In this document: positions 1 through 8,818 of the stretch, in pieces
How positions within the stretch are numbered: the first letter of the stretch is position 1
Layout of the letters: each line of letters starts with the position of its first letter
Assembly (NCBI GenBank): GCA_964428795.1
Contig: CAYRZL010000028.1
Location: 1 to 27,599 of the forward strand
Source: CAYRZL01 sp964428795
GTDB taxonomy: Bacteria > Bacillota > Clostridia > Lachnospirales > Lachnospiraceae
Direction: 5' to 3'
Length of the DNA stretch: 27,599 bases
Translations under genes and position numbers: made by a program
The notes under the pieces: generated by a model
Told to the model about the DNA's origin: nothing
Databases searched by the model: none
What the model saw: only the letters and a program-made list of their open reading frames with translations

Positions 1-1136
1 CCCTTATACCGGATCACAAAATCCACTTCCAATCCGCTGTCTTTATGGAAATAATAGAGCTTCCGTCCCATCTTGGCAAAAATATCTGCAATCAGATTTT
101 CAAAAATGGCTCCCTTATATCCGTAAAGATTGCCCTGCAAAATATCGTACTGGGTTCCATCCTCCAGCATACTGACAAACAGACCGCAGTCCCTCATATA
201 TACCTTAAAGATATTCTCATCGGCATTTCCGTCCAATGGAAGTTCTGTAATGGAAAGATTATAACACCGGGAGATAATGCCGGCATCCTCAATCCATTGC
301 AGGCTGCCGGCGTACTTTGAGGCAGTGGAACCTTTCTTTACAACAGAATACTGGAATTTTTTATTCTCTTTACTGAGCTGTTTCGGTATCGACTGGAAGC
401 ACTCCCTGATTCGGGATTTATCCTTCCTCTCAGCGTATTTTACCATGTCATCTTCGTAAGTGCGGACAATATCCCGCTGAATACGCAGAACCTCATCCAT
501 CTGCTTCGTATCCACAAAGGTCTGTACTGCCTCCGGCATTCCTCCTACCACTGCATATTGCAATAGAAGCTGCTTCATGCGGGTATGGAGTGCCTCCGGA
601 ACAGCCGATTCTGTTTCCAGACTTTTTCTCAATATATCGATGACCGGAGCAGAAATCCCATTCGCCCATAGAAACTCTTCAAAGTCTAAAGGGTACATGT
701 CAATTACGGTTTCTGAACCGACGGGAATGGATTTCGGTTCTTTTCCATACCCTTTGACGCCCAGCAGGGAACCGGTCCCGATTACATCGTATCGTCCGTC
801 AATCCGAAAAAATTTAAGAGCAGTCCGCGCCTCCGGACAGTCTTGAATTTCATCCAGTACAAGAACGGTTTCACCGGCTTCAAATATGGCTTTACTGCCC
901 AGCAGGGCAGACAGCAGCATAACAATATTATCAATCTCCAAAGATCCGGAAAATACAGCGGCATAATCCGGATTTTCAAAGAAATTGAGGTACACCACAT
1001 TTTTATAGTTCTTCTTTGCGAAGTCCAGAACGGAAAAAGTCTTTCCGCACTGTCTGCATCCCTTTATAATCAACGGCTTGCGGTTCGGCGTGTTCTTCCA
1101 TTCCATCAGGCTCTGCTCGATTTTTCTTTTCAGCAT
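1..1136 (-). CDS. AAA-family ATPase with DUF4143 domain (3' end outside window)
   Basis: The minus-strand reading frame opens at ATG 1136 and stays open to the window edge (378 codons). It was read by hand because no stop falls inside the window. Residues 26-33 form a Walker A motif (GCRQCGKT). A Walker B-like segment follows (VLVLDEIQD), then a GTGSLLG sensor-like stretch. The last visible residues, GLEVDFVIRY, match the E-x-D acidic motif of the PD-(D/E)XK-like C-terminal domain found in DUF4143 proteins. A GGAGG sequence sits 9 nt upstream of the ATG, so the start is well supported. Proteins of this family are about 400-430 aa, so only a small C-terminal piece is missing. They are common as stand-alone genes in Firmicutes, Bacteroidetes and archaea, and their biological role is not established. 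The family call is firm; no substrate or partner can be inferred from the neighbours. Confidence 0.9.
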   Translation of the reverse strand, partial: MLKRKIEQSLMEWKNTPNRKPLIIKGCRQCGKTFSVLDFAKKNYKNVVYLNFFENPDYAAVFSGSLEIDNIVMLLSALLGSKAIFEAGETVLVLDEIQDCPEARTALKFFRIDGRYDVIGTGSLLGVKGYGKEPKSIPVGSETVIDMYPLDFEEFLWANGISAPVIDILRKSLETESAVPEALHTRMKQLLLQYAVVGGMPEAVQTFVDTKQMDEVLRIQRDIVRTYEDDMVKYAERKDKSRIRECFQSIPKQLSKENKKFQYSVVKKGSTASKYAGSLQWIEDAGIISRCYNLSITELPLDGNADENIFKVYMRDCGLFVSMLEDGTQYDILQGNLYGYKGAIFENLIADIFAKMGRKLYYFHKDSGLEVDFVIRYK

Positions 1137-1169
1137 AGCAATCAACCTCCTTACGCTGTCATCGCTTTC

Positions 1170-1198
1170 ATTATATTTAAAGCAATCAACTTTTTCAA
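1170..1198 (-). promoter_or_regulatory. Sigma-A-type promoter of the DUF4143 ATPase gene
   Basis: On the minus strand a -35 box TTGAAA (1193-1198) is followed after exactly 17 nt by a consensus -10 box TATAAT (1170-1175), 34 nt upstream of the start codon. The -35 box overlaps one copy of a repeated AAAAAGTT motif, so occupancy of the motif could affect transcription (inference). Confidence 0.75.
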
Positions 1199-1262
1199 TG
1201 GAGTTTTAGTGTAAAATGCAAACTTTTTCAAACGACTTTTTCTGACAAGTATCAACTTTTTT
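1187..1262 (-). repeat. Four short AAAAAGTT-type direct repeats upstream of the ATPase gene
   Basis: Read on the minus strand, the motif AAAAAGTT occurs at 1188-1195, 1221-1228 and 1254-1261, with a variant AAAAAGTC at 1234-1241. The first lies on the promoter -35 box. All copies point the same way with spacings of 33, 13 and 20 bp. This could be an operator array or simple A-tract richness. Confidence 0.4.
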
Positions 1263-1271
1263 AATATTAAA

Positions 1272-1290
1272 GCCAAACCGGCGATTTGGC
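1272..1290 (-). terminator. Small terminator-like hairpin after thiN
   Basis: The minus strand forms GCCAAA-7 nt-TTTGGC, followed by TTTAATATT, 21 nt downstream of the thiN stop codon. The stem is only 6 bp and the U-tract is imperfect, so termination of the long operon here is plausible but weakly supported. Confidence 0.45.
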
Positions 1291-1310
1291 ATGACCATAT
1301 TCATTCCTTC

Positions 1311-1988
1311 CTAATCCCGACTTTCTAGCACCAGCAAAATACCACTTTTCAGATATATTTCTGCACAGTCTGCCTCAATCTGATTGCTCACTCCTCTGGC
1401 AACACCCGATACCAGTGTAAAATCCGTCACCTCATAGGCAAACCCGCGCAATGTAATCCCCGTCACACGCTCTGTAAAAGGAAGCAGCGACACATATTTT
1501 CCAAGCTGCTCCTCTTTTTTTATCTTCATATCACGATCCGTCATGCGAATCCTGTTATGAGCATCCACCAGACAGCAGGATATCCCTTCATCCAGTGCCA
1601 TCTTCAAAAGCTGTATATTCCCCAGCACATGATCCAGTCTGGTGCCTGTCGCTCCCAGTATGATAATTTCATTTTCCTTTTCTTCCAGAGAATCCGGACG
1701 TATCTTAATAACCCGAATGGCTGCCAGCAATGTCAGCTCCGTATCGGTCTCATCCTTCTCACAGGGGAACCGGTGTATCTGTACCCGCTCCTGCTCCAAA
1801 AACCACTTCAATTCCTCCGATTTTGCCGAATCAAAATCCCCATAAACTTCATCCGGTATCAGATTTAGTTTCCGGCAATGGTTGATTCCGGCATCAGCCG
1901 CGATCACATAATCAAATTTATTATTTTTCAGAAAATCAGCCGCAAAATCAATATCCAGACTTCCTCCTGATATAATCAATATCCTCAT
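1311..1988 (-). CDS. thiN: Thiamine pyrophosphokinase
   Basis: This enzyme transfers pyrophosphate from ATP to thiamine to make the cofactor thiamine diphosphate in the cytoplasm. The 225-aa protein starts MRILIISGG and carries the family's acidic motifs: AADAGINH, then YGDFDS near residues 50-55, and GATGTRLDH in the middle. The C-terminal half is the beta-sandwich substrate-binding domain with a GVSNQ motif. A frame start at TTG 2000 is possible, but GGAG at 1994-1997 lies 6 nt before ATG 1988, so the ATG is preferred. It is the last gene of the co-directional array, 66 nt after rpe, an arrangement also seen in other Firmicutes where rsgA, rpe and thiN cluster. Length is normal for the family. 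Confidence 0.93.
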   Translation of the reverse strand: MRILIISGGSLDIDFAADFLKNNKFDYVIAADAGINHCRKLNLIPDEVYGDFDSAKSEELKWFLEQERVQIHRFPCEKDETDTELTLLAAIRVIKIRPDSLEEKENEIIILGATGTRLDHVLGNIQLLKMALDEGISCCLVDAHNRIRMTDRDMKIKKEEQLGKYVSLLPFTERVTGITLRGFAYEVTDFTLVSGVARGVSNQIEADCAEIYLKSGILLVLESRD

Positions 1989-2054
1989 ATTTTTCTCCAA
2001 CGATTACTACCGCCCGGCACAATGCTCAGACGGTAGTTTAAATCACAACACATA

Positions 2055-2708
2055 TTATTCCGATATAATCTCCAAAAAGCGCGCTACATTATCCTCGATA
2101 TCTCCACGAAACACAGCAGTACCTGCCACAATAATATTAGCGCCCACATCCATGATCTGAGCCACATTATCCAATGTGACACCACCGTCCACCTCAATAT
2201 CAATGGACTGACCTGTTTTTTCGATCATCTTTTTCAGATCACGGATTTTATCTGTCACATAGGGAATATATTTCTGTCCGCCAAAACCCGGATTCACGCT
2301 CATCAGCAATACCATGTCCACCTTTGGCAGAATATAAGTAAGCTCTGTCAACGGAGTAGACGGATTTAAAGCAACGCCTGCCAAAAGCCCGCGCTCTTTG
2401 ATCGCCGCAATGGTACGGTCCAGATGTTTGCAGGCCTCTGCATGAATGGTAATCAGATCCGCTCCCGCATTTGCGAAATCTTCAATATAGCGCATCGGCT
2501 CCTCGATCATCAAATGTACATCAAATATCCGTTCACTGTATGGCCTAATAGATTTGATTACCGGAAGTCCAAAAGAAATACTCGGCACAAACATACCGTC
2601 CATCACATCAATGTGTACATACTGTGCACCTGCCTCATCCAGACGACGCACCTGATCTCCAAGATTTGCAAAATCCGCTGCAAGCAGCGAAGGTGACAAG
2701 CAATTCAT
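2055..2708 (-). CDS. rpe: Ribulose-phosphate 3-epimerase
   Basis: This is a TIM-barrel enzyme of the pentose phosphate pathway that interconverts ribulose 5-phosphate and xylulose 5-phosphate with a divalent metal. The 217-aa protein has the family landmarks in order: SPSLLAADF at the N-terminus, YVHIDVMDG (metal-binding His and catalytic Asp), HLMIEEP, MSVNPGFGGQ and the C-terminal EVDGGV and VAGTAVF phosphate-binding motifs. AGGAG is found upstream of ATG 2708. The gene follows rsgA by 29 nt, as in Bacillus, where cpgA and rpe are neighbours. No unusual residues were seen. Confidence 0.96.
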   Translation of the reverse strand: MNCLSPSLLAADFANLGDQVRRLDEAGAQYVHIDVMDGMFVPSISFGLPVIKSIRPYSERIFDVHLMIEEPMRYIEDFANAGADLITIHAEACKHLDRTIAAIKERGLLAGVALNPSTPLTELTYILPKVDMVLLMSVNPGFGGQKYIPYVTDKIRDLKKMIEKTGQSIDIEVDGGVTLDNVAQIMDVGANIIVAGTAVFRGDIEDNVARFLEIISE

Positions 2709-2737
2709 AACGCTCTCCTCTTTTTCCTGATTTTTTT

Positions 2738-3634
2738 CTACTTGTGTTTTTTACTGTAATCCACCCGGCGGTTTTTGATCTCCTCAAAAATCAGCCTGTA
2801 ATTCTCATAGCGGGATGCACTGATCTTTCCCTGCGCAAGAGCTGTCCTGACACCGCAGTCCGGTTCACTGATATGACTGCATCCCACAAATCTGCACTCT
2901 CTTTCACATGGAACAAACTCAGGGAAAAATTCCCAGAGAGATTCCTTTTCAAATTCCTCCATGGACAGAGAGGTAAATCCCGGGGTATCCATAATAAACG
3001 TATCCTCAGAGATATAGATCAGTTGAGAATGGCGGGTCGTATGTCTGCCCCGCTCGATCTTTTCACTGATAGCTCCGGTTTCCATCTCAACCTCCTGCTG
3101 CAGCAGATTGATCAGAGATGACTTTCCGACACCGGAAGGCCCTGCCACCGTGGTTGTTTTACCCCGAAGCTGCTCCTGAATATCTGTGATCCCCTGCTCA
3201 TTTGCCGCGCTGACAAACAAAAGCGGATAGCCGCATGGCTCATAAATTTCTCTCAGCATACGCTGCTCTTCTCCGGAAACCAGATCACATTTATTAAAAC
3301 AAATGAGCGTCGGTATATTCTGACGCTCCATCATAATCAAAAAACGATCCAACAGATTCAGATTCGGTTTCGGACTTGCCGCCGCAAAAATGACCATTGC
3401 CTGATCCACATTTGCCACAGCCGGACGAATCAGCTCATTCTTTCGCGGAAGCAGTCTGTCAATGTTTCCGGTTTTTTCCTCTTCACTCAAAACCGCAATC
3501 TCCACATTGTCTCCCACCAATGGTTTCTGTTTGTCCTTTCTGAATATACCTTTTGCCTTACATTCATAGATACCGGATCCTACCACATAAACGTAGTAGA
3601 ATCCGGCAATTCCCTTTATAATCTTTCCCTGCAT
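2738..3634 (-). CDS. rsgA: Ribosome small subunit biogenesis GTPase RsgA (CpgA/YloQ)
   Basis: RsgA is a circularly permuted GTPase that helps late maturation of the 30S subunit and releases other factors. The 298-aa protein has an N-terminal OB-fold, then the permuted GTPase motifs in the order expected: NKCD (G4) before AGPSGVGKSS (G1) and DTPGFTS (G3). The C-terminal zinc-binding region has four candidate ligands in the run PCERECRFVGCSH and later DCG. The start ATG has no strong Shine-Dalgarno sequence and lies 15 nt after the prkC stop, so translational coupling to prkC is possible. In B. subtilis the orthologue CpgA is phosphorylated by PrkC and dephosphorylated by PrpC, which fits this gene order. 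Confidence 0.96.
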   Translation of the reverse strand: MQGKIIKGIAGFYYVYVVGSGIYECKAKGIFRKDKQKPLVGDNVEIAVLSEEEKTGNIDRLLPRKNELIRPAVANVDQAMVIFAAASPKPNLNLLDRFLIMMERQNIPTLICFNKCDLVSGEEQRMLREIYEPCGYPLLFVSAANEQGITDIQEQLRGKTTTVAGPSGVGKSSLINLLQQEVEMETGAISEKIERGRHTTRHSQLIYISEDTFIMDTPGFTSLSMEEFEKESLWEFFPEFVPCERECRFVGCSHISEPDCGVRTALAQGKISASRYENYRLIFEEIKNRRVDYSKKHK

Positions 3635-3649
3635 ATAAATTTGATCACT

Positions 3650-5626
3650 TTAATTCGTTTGTGTAAACTTAACTTCCTGCTCCTGCACATCAGACCCGGT
3701 TGTTCCATCTTCTCTGGTGTAATACCATGTGATCACATAGGTTCCGGAATCTGCTCCTGTAATACCGCTGCTGGTAGCCGAAAATGGGAAGTCGGTCACA
3801 TGATCCCAGGAATCGATGATCTCATCACTTTCGGACTTGATCAATGCAATATCTGCATACTCAAGCTCAACATTGGTGGGGGCACTTATTTTTACAGAAG
3901 CGCTGTAGGTAGGCGTACTTCCTGTATTGCTCTCCTCGTTGTTCCCTTCATCACCGTTATTTTCCGGTTCGTCTGTCGGTTCATCCGTCGGCTCATCCGG
4001 GTCCTCCGTGGGCTCCTCGGAATCCTTTCCTGTACTGATCACGATCGTCACTGTTGTTCCTTTGCCTGCAGTTCTACCGCTGCTTGGAGACTGTGAAATG
4101 ACATCTCCCTCCGGTACACTCTCGCTGGATCTATGATCTTTCGATACAATAAATCCGGCACTTTCCAGTTTCTCAACAGCCACAGACTCAGAATCGCCTT
4201 CCACATCAGGAACCTCGATTTCTTCCTGCTCATCCTCAGATCCGCTGCTTACAATAACATTTACCGTCGTTCCTTCTTCTACCGTCTTTCCGTCCGCAAT
4301 ATCCTGAGAAATAATCTGTCCTGCCTCATACCGCTCAGATGAAGCAGTACCCTTCTGATGAACCTTCAATCCCATATCCGCCAGTGCTGCCTCAGCCTCT
4401 GTGAGTGTCATACCTCGTATGTCAATCATCTTCAGCTCTTTTTCCTCCGGCTGCTCCTCGGAAACTACACTTGCTTTTGCATCATTTTCTTTATTTCCCA
4501 GGCTTCCGAAACTTCCAAACTTGAAGAAGCCAAGGAAGCTTCCCACCAGAAATACTACAATGGCAATAATGATAATAGCGGCTATAATACCCATTACAGT
4601 AACTGCGCGATCCATTCTGGAATGAACCGGGCCATCGTAATCATCATCGTCATCATAATCATCATCGTCATAATCGTCTTCGTAATCATCTTCATATTTT
4701 CTGGATGATTTTTTCGTTGATTTCTGCTTGATCTGATCCACCTCATCTCTGCTGATGACACGAGTCTTATCATTGCCCACGGGAGTGAGCACTACAAAAT
4801 CCTCATCCGGGTTCAGCAACGCTTTTCTCAGATCAATCAACAGATCCTCAATCGTCTGATATCTCTTATCCACACTTTTCTGTGTACATTTCAAAATAAT
4901 CTTTTCCAGACTGATCGGCAGATTCTGCGCATATACGCTCGGAGAGACCATCTCATCCTGCAAATGCTGGATTGCAATAGATACGGTACTGTCACCGTCA
5001 AACGGAACACGTCCCGTAACCATCTCGTACATTACAATACCGAGAGAATAGATATCACTCTTTCCATCCACATAACCGTTTCTCGCCTGTTCAGGAGAAG
5101 TATAGTGTACAGAACCCATCACATCGGAATGGATGGTATTTCCGCTTGCCGCTCTTGCAATACCAAAATCTGTCACCTTCACCTTTCCCTCAGTAGAAAT
5201 AATAATATTCTGAGGCTTAATATCTCTGTGAATGATGTTTTTACTGTGAGCCGCCTGGATACCTCTTCCCACCTGAATGGCAATACTCAGACTTTCCTTA
5301 AAGGTCAGCTGGCCTTTTTTCTCAATATATGCTTTCAGAGTAATGCCTTCCACATACTCCATGACAATATAGTAAAAACCGTTTTCACTTCCTACATCAT
5401 AGACATTGACAATGTTCGGATGCTCCAGCCCTGCCGCTGACTGTGCCTCGGAGCGGAACTTTGTCACAAATGCCATATCCTCACAAAATTCCTGTTTTAA
5501 AACCTTGATCGCCACATAACGTCCCAGTGTGTGATCTTTTGCCCTGTACACATCGGACATACCACCGGAACCAATGCGGTCTACTATCTCATATCTTCCT
5601 GCTATTGTTATTCCTTCACTCAACAT
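3650..5626 (-). CDS. prkC: PASTA-domain Ser/Thr protein kinase (PrkC/Stk1 type)
   Basis: This is a membrane-anchored sensor kinase thought to respond to muropeptides or lipid II. The 658-aa protein has an N-terminal kinase domain (about 12-270) with glycine loop GSGGMS (19-24), Lys41, Glu60, HRD (133-135), Asn140 and DFG (153-155). Next comes a basic then extremely Asp/Tyr-rich juxtamembrane stretch and one transmembrane helix (AVTVMGIIAAIIIIAIVVF). Outside are only two PASTA repeats, a Glu/Pro/Thr-rich linker of DEPTDEPTDEP type, and an approximately 85-residue C-terminal beta-rich domain that I cannot assign. B. subtilis PrkC has three PASTA repeats plus an Ig-like end, so the tail may be an analogous cap. 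The stop of prpC directly abuts the start codon (TAAATG), indicating translational coupling. Confidence 0.95.
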   Translation of the reverse strand: MLSEGITIAGRYEIVDRIGSGGMSDVYRAKDHTLGRYVAIKVLKQEFCEDMAFVTKFRSEAQSAAGLEHPNIVNVYDVGSENGFYYIVMEYVEGITLKAYIEKKGQLTFKESLSIAIQVGRGIQAAHSKNIIHRDIKPQNIIISTEGKVKVTDFGIARAASGNTIHSDVMGSVHYTSPEQARNGYVDGKSDIYSLGIVMYEMVTGRVPFDGDSTVSIAIQHLQDEMVSPSVYAQNLPISLEKIILKCTQKSVDKRYQTIEDLLIDLRKALLNPDEDFVVLTPVGNDKTRVISRDEVDQIKQKSTKKSSRKYEDDYEDDYDDDDYDDDDDYDGPVHSRMDRAVTVMGIIAAIIIIAIVVFLVGSFLGFFKFGSFGSLGNKENDAKASVVSEEQPEEKELKMIDIRGMTLTEAEAALADMGLKVHQKGTASSERYEAGQIISQDIADGKTVEEGTTVNVIVSSGSEDEQEEIEVPDVEGDSESVAVEKLESAGFIVSKDHRSSESVPEGDVISQSPSSGRTAGKGTTVTIVISTGKDSEEPTEDPDEPTDEPTDEPENNGDEGNNEESNTGSTPTYSASVKISAPTNVELEYADIALIKSESDEIIDSWDHVTDFPFSATSSGITGADSGTYVITWYYTREDGTTGSDVQEQEVKFTQTN

Positions 5627-6361
5627 TTACGCCACCTCATCAGGTTCAATGACAATTACCGTGATGTTATCCTTCCCGCCATTTTTATTTGCCAGATTTA
5701 CCAACTGTTCCACACGTTTTTCCAGAATCTTTCCATTATGCAGAACATCAAATATCTCTTTTGTCGTTATCATACTGTGGAGTCCATCCGTACATAACAG
5801 AATTTTATCTCCGGGATTCAGATCCCATTCAAAAAAATCTGCCTCCAAAATCGGCTCCGCGCCCAAAGCTCTCGTAATGATATTCCGGTTCGGATGCTCG
5901 CGTGCCGCCTCTACATCCAACTGACCCATCCTCACCATTTCCTGAACCAGGGAATGATCCTCTGTGATCTGGGTTGCTTTTGCATCGCTCACCACATACA
6001 GCCTGCTGTCACCCACATTTCCCACGATCAGATGCCGGTCAAATAGTGTTGCGACAACTACTGTTGTACCCATCCCCTTCATTTCTGAATCGGAATCTGC
6101 ATATTCCAACAAAAGCTTATTTGCCTCGCACACAGCGCGGTCCAATATTTCAATCGGATTCTCCTTGCTGCTCTCGGATACCTGCCCTACAATGGATTCG
6201 ACAGCAAGCCTGGATGCGTATTCACCCGCTTTGTGCCCACCCATTCCATCGGCCACAATAAATAAATTTGGAAGATTCCCTACCGGGTCCTCCGAAACAT
6301 ACAGATAATCCTGATTGATCTCCCGGATCAATCCGATATCTGTCATGGAAACTATCCGCAT
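5627..6361 (-). CDS. prpC: PP2C-family Ser/Thr protein phosphatase
   Basis: This phosphatase reverses phosphorylation by the neighbouring kinase. The 244-aa protein contains the PP2C metal-binding motifs in order: an N-terminal Asp region (REINQD), VADGMGGH, GDSRLY, CTDGL and the C-terminal DNITVIVI. GGAGG lies 8 nt before ATG 6361 and overlaps the rlmN stop codon. The end of this gene supplies the ribosome binding site for prkC. Phosphatase-kinase pairing in this order is conserved across Firmicutes. No signal peptide or membrane helix is visible, so it acts in the cytosol. Confidence 0.96.
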   Translation of the reverse strand: MRIVSMTDIGLIREINQDYLYVSEDPVGNLPNLFIVADGMGGHKAGEYASRLAVESIVGQVSESSKENPIEILDRAVCEANKLLLEYADSDSEMKGMGTTVVVATLFDRHLIVGNVGDSRLYVVSDAKATQITEDHSLVQEMVRMGQLDVEAAREHPNRNIITRALGAEPILEADFFEWDLNPGDKILLCTDGLHSMITTKEIFDVLHNGKILEKRVEQLVNLANKNGGKDNITVIVIEPDEVA

Positions 6362-6373
6362 TCAGCTAACCTC

Positions 6374-7447
6374 CTACTGCTGCTTTTTCTCTAATGTTTC
6401 TAACGAATCTGAGATTTCATTCAGATATTTTTTTCGTAACTGTCCACAGGCCCCGTCAATATCGCGACCCATTTCCCTTCTAATAGTAACATTTATTCCA
6501 CATTTTTCAAGTTTATTTTGAAAATCTGTCACAGCTTTCTGCTTCGGCTGGACATATTTTCGCTCTTTTACGGGATTTACAGGGATCAGATTTACATGGC
6601 AATTCATTCCGCGGATCAAATCTGCCAGTTCTGCCGCATCCTCTCTGCTGTCATTTACCCCCGCTACCAGACTGTATTCAAAGGAAATCCTTCGTCCCGT
6701 CTGTTCAAAATAGTATTTGCAGGCATCCAGTACTTCCATTATATCATATGCATGTGCCACCGGCATCAATTCTTCTCTTTTTTTCTGAGAGGATGCGTGA
6801 AGAGATAATGCAAGGGTGATTTGCAGCTTTTCCTCTGCAAGCTGACGCATCCGGGGCACAATACCACAGGTGGACACGGTCAGATTCCTCTGACTGATAT
6901 GAAGCCCGTGCTCGTCGGTCAGCATATGGATGAATTTGAGAAGATTCTCATAATTATCCAGCGGTTCCCCCGTTCCCATGACTACCACGTTGGAAATCCG
7001 TTCCCCAATGTCCGATCCGATCCGGTAAATCTGCTCCAACATCTCCGCCGGGGTAAGCCCCCGCACCAGTCCATCCAGTGTAGATGCACAAAAGCGGCAT
7101 CCCATACGACATCCGACCTGGGAAGAAATACACACAGAATTTCCATGCTTATAGCGCATCAGCACACTCTCCACCATATGACCATCCTGCAGCAAAAAAA
7201 GATATTTTCTGGTACCGTCTATTTTGGAGCACTGTACTTCCACAGGCTTTAACACGGTCAGCTCACAGGTCTCCTTCAATGTTTCCCTGAGTGCTCCGGA
7301 CAGGTTTGTCATCTCATCAAAGGAAACTGCCTGCTTTTGGTGCATCCACTGATAAACCTGACCGGCTCTGAATTTTTTCTCTCCCATATCCACGAAAAAC
7401 TGCTGAAGCTCTTCCATGGACATGGATTTTATATCCATATGTTTCAT
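6374..7447 (-). CDS. rlmN: Dual-specificity 23S rRNA/tRNA adenine-C2 methyltransferase RlmN
   Basis: RlmN is a radical SAM enzyme that makes m2A2503 in 23S rRNA and m2A37 in some tRNAs, improving decoding accuracy. In the 357-aa protein the cluster motif CX3CX2C is at Cys113, Cys117 and Cys120 (CRMGCRFC). MGTGEPL follows as the SAM-binding GGE-like motif, and the C-terminal DIDGACGQL holds the second catalytic cysteine needed for the methyl-cysteine mechanism. GAGG precedes ATG 7447. It is 9 nt from rsmB upstream and 12 nt from prpC downstream, so it is within the operon. Confidence 0.96.
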   Translation of the reverse strand: MKHMDIKSMSMEELQQFFVDMGEKKFRAGQVYQWMHQKQAVSFDEMTNLSGALRETLKETCELTVLKPVEVQCSKIDGTRKYLFLLQDGHMVESVLMRYKHGNSVCISSQVGCRMGCRFCASTLDGLVRGLTPAEMLEQIYRIGSDIGERISNVVVMGTGEPLDNYENLLKFIHMLTDEHGLHISQRNLTVSTCGIVPRMRQLAEEKLQITLALSLHASSQKKREELMPVAHAYDIMEVLDACKYYFEQTGRRISFEYSLVAGVNDSREDAAELADLIRGMNCHVNLIPVNPVKERKYVQPKQKAVTDFQNKLEKCGINVTIRREMGRDIDGACGQLRKKYLNEISDSLETLEKKQQ

Positions 7448-7456
7448 TTTTACCTC

Positions 7457-8788
7457 TTATTCATGATTCGGGCACAAACTCCGGCTTTGTAATTGAAACA
7501 CTGCAATATAGAAGCCATCCTGCATACCGGCTTTTGGCAGTATCTGCTGCTCAGAAAGCAATGCAAACTCAGAATGCTTTTCAAGAAACCATCTTGTATT
7601 CTCCTGATTTTCCGCTTCTGTGACGGTACATGTGCTGTAAACCAGCTTTCCGCCCGGTTTCACATAAGACTGTACCACATCAAGGATCTCCTTCTGAAGT
7701 GCTGCCAGTTCCTGTACGGATTCCGGCGTCACCCGGTATTTGATATCTGTTTTCTTTCCAATGACCCCCAAACCGGAGCAGGGAAGATCTGCAATCACGA
7801 TATCCGCTTTTTTCACAAATGCTTCATCCGGTACTCTCGCATCCCACTTTTCCGCTGTCAAATTCTGAACACCGATCCGGTTTATATTTTCCTGAATCAG
7901 TGACACTTTATAGTCTGTCAGATCTCTGGCTGTCACATGACCCGTGCCCTGCAATTTTTCTGCCAGATGAATACTCTTTCCTCCGGGAGCCGCACAGACA
8001 TCTATAATCACATCACCGGTCTTTACACCAGCACATTCTGCTGCCATCATAGAACTGATATCCTGTATGTAAAAAAGCCCCTTTTTAAATGTCGGTATAT
8101 CCGTCAGTGTATCATACCCGGATATTTTTCTGGCATAGGGCAGATCCCCGGCAGGCTCCGTTCTGATTCCGGCATCTGTCAGTTCTCTGTCCAGCTCTTC
8201 CGGTGAAATTTGATTCAGATTTATGCGGATGGTAGTGGCATTCTCTGACAGAAAAGCCTGCAGCATCTGCTCTGTCTGCTCCCATCCAAACTGTTTTTCC
8301 CACATTGACACGATCCATTCCGGCATAGAATACCGCACCTGCATATAGTGAACCGGATCAGACTTTGCGTCCGGATAGATGATCTGATCCAGATTTCTTC
8401 CAATGTTTCTCAAAACACCGTTGACAAAGCCTTTTAAGGCGCCAAATCCTTTTTTTACAGCCAGCTTTACCGCCTCATTGCATGCTGCCGAATTTGGAAC
8501 ACCATCCATATATTTTAACTGATACACTCCCATCTCCAGAATAAACCGGATGGCAGGCTTCATTTTTTTCGTCTTTGTTTTTGAAAACTGGTCTATAATA
8601 TAATCCAGTTCTATTCTGCGCTCCATCGTTCCCTCAAACAGACGGGTCATAAATTTACGCTCCTGCACCGGCAGATACCGATACTTTTCCAGTAAGCTGC
8701 GCAGAGCAAGATGACTGTAAGTGCCTTCACGCTCTGTTTCCAGCAGCAGTTCCAGCACAAGCAATCTCGTATTTATATGTTCACTCAT
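7457..8788 (-). CDS. rsmB: 16S rRNA cytosine-C5 (m5C967) methyltransferase RsmB
   Basis: The protein methylates C967 of 16S rRNA using SAM. It has an N-terminal NusB-like RNA-binding domain (about residues 1-140, with GVPNSAACNEAV and KGFVNGVLRN) followed by a Rossmann methyltransferase domain. SAM-binding VCAAPGGKS, the DLPCSGLG motif with its conserved Cys, and YSTCT with the catalytic Cys are present. Two ATGs are available, 8794 and 8788. The GAGG is only about 2 nt from the first and 8 nt from the second, so 8788 is preferred (443 aa). The length matches the family. Confidence 0.95.
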   Translation of the reverse strand: MSEHINTRLLVLELLLETEREGTYSHLALRSLLEKYRYLPVQERKFMTRLFEGTMERRIELDYIIDQFSKTKTKKMKPAIRFILEMGVYQLKYMDGVPNSAACNEAVKLAVKKGFGALKGFVNGVLRNIGRNLDQIIYPDAKSDPVHYMQVRYSMPEWIVSMWEKQFGWEQTEQMLQAFLSENATTIRINLNQISPEELDRELTDAGIRTEPAGDLPYARKISGYDTLTDIPTFKKGLFYIQDISSMMAAECAGVKTGDVIIDVCAAPGGKSIHLAEKLQGTGHVTARDLTDYKVSLIQENINRIGVQNLTAEKWDARVPDEAFVKKADIVIADLPCSGLGVIGKKTDIKYRVTPESVQELAALQKEILDVVQSYVKPGGKLVYSTCTVTEAENQENTRWFLEKHSEFALLSEQQILPKAGMQDGFYIAVFQLQSRSLCPNHE

Positions 8789-8818
8789 AGTCATAACCTC
8801 ATAAACACGTTATTAAAC

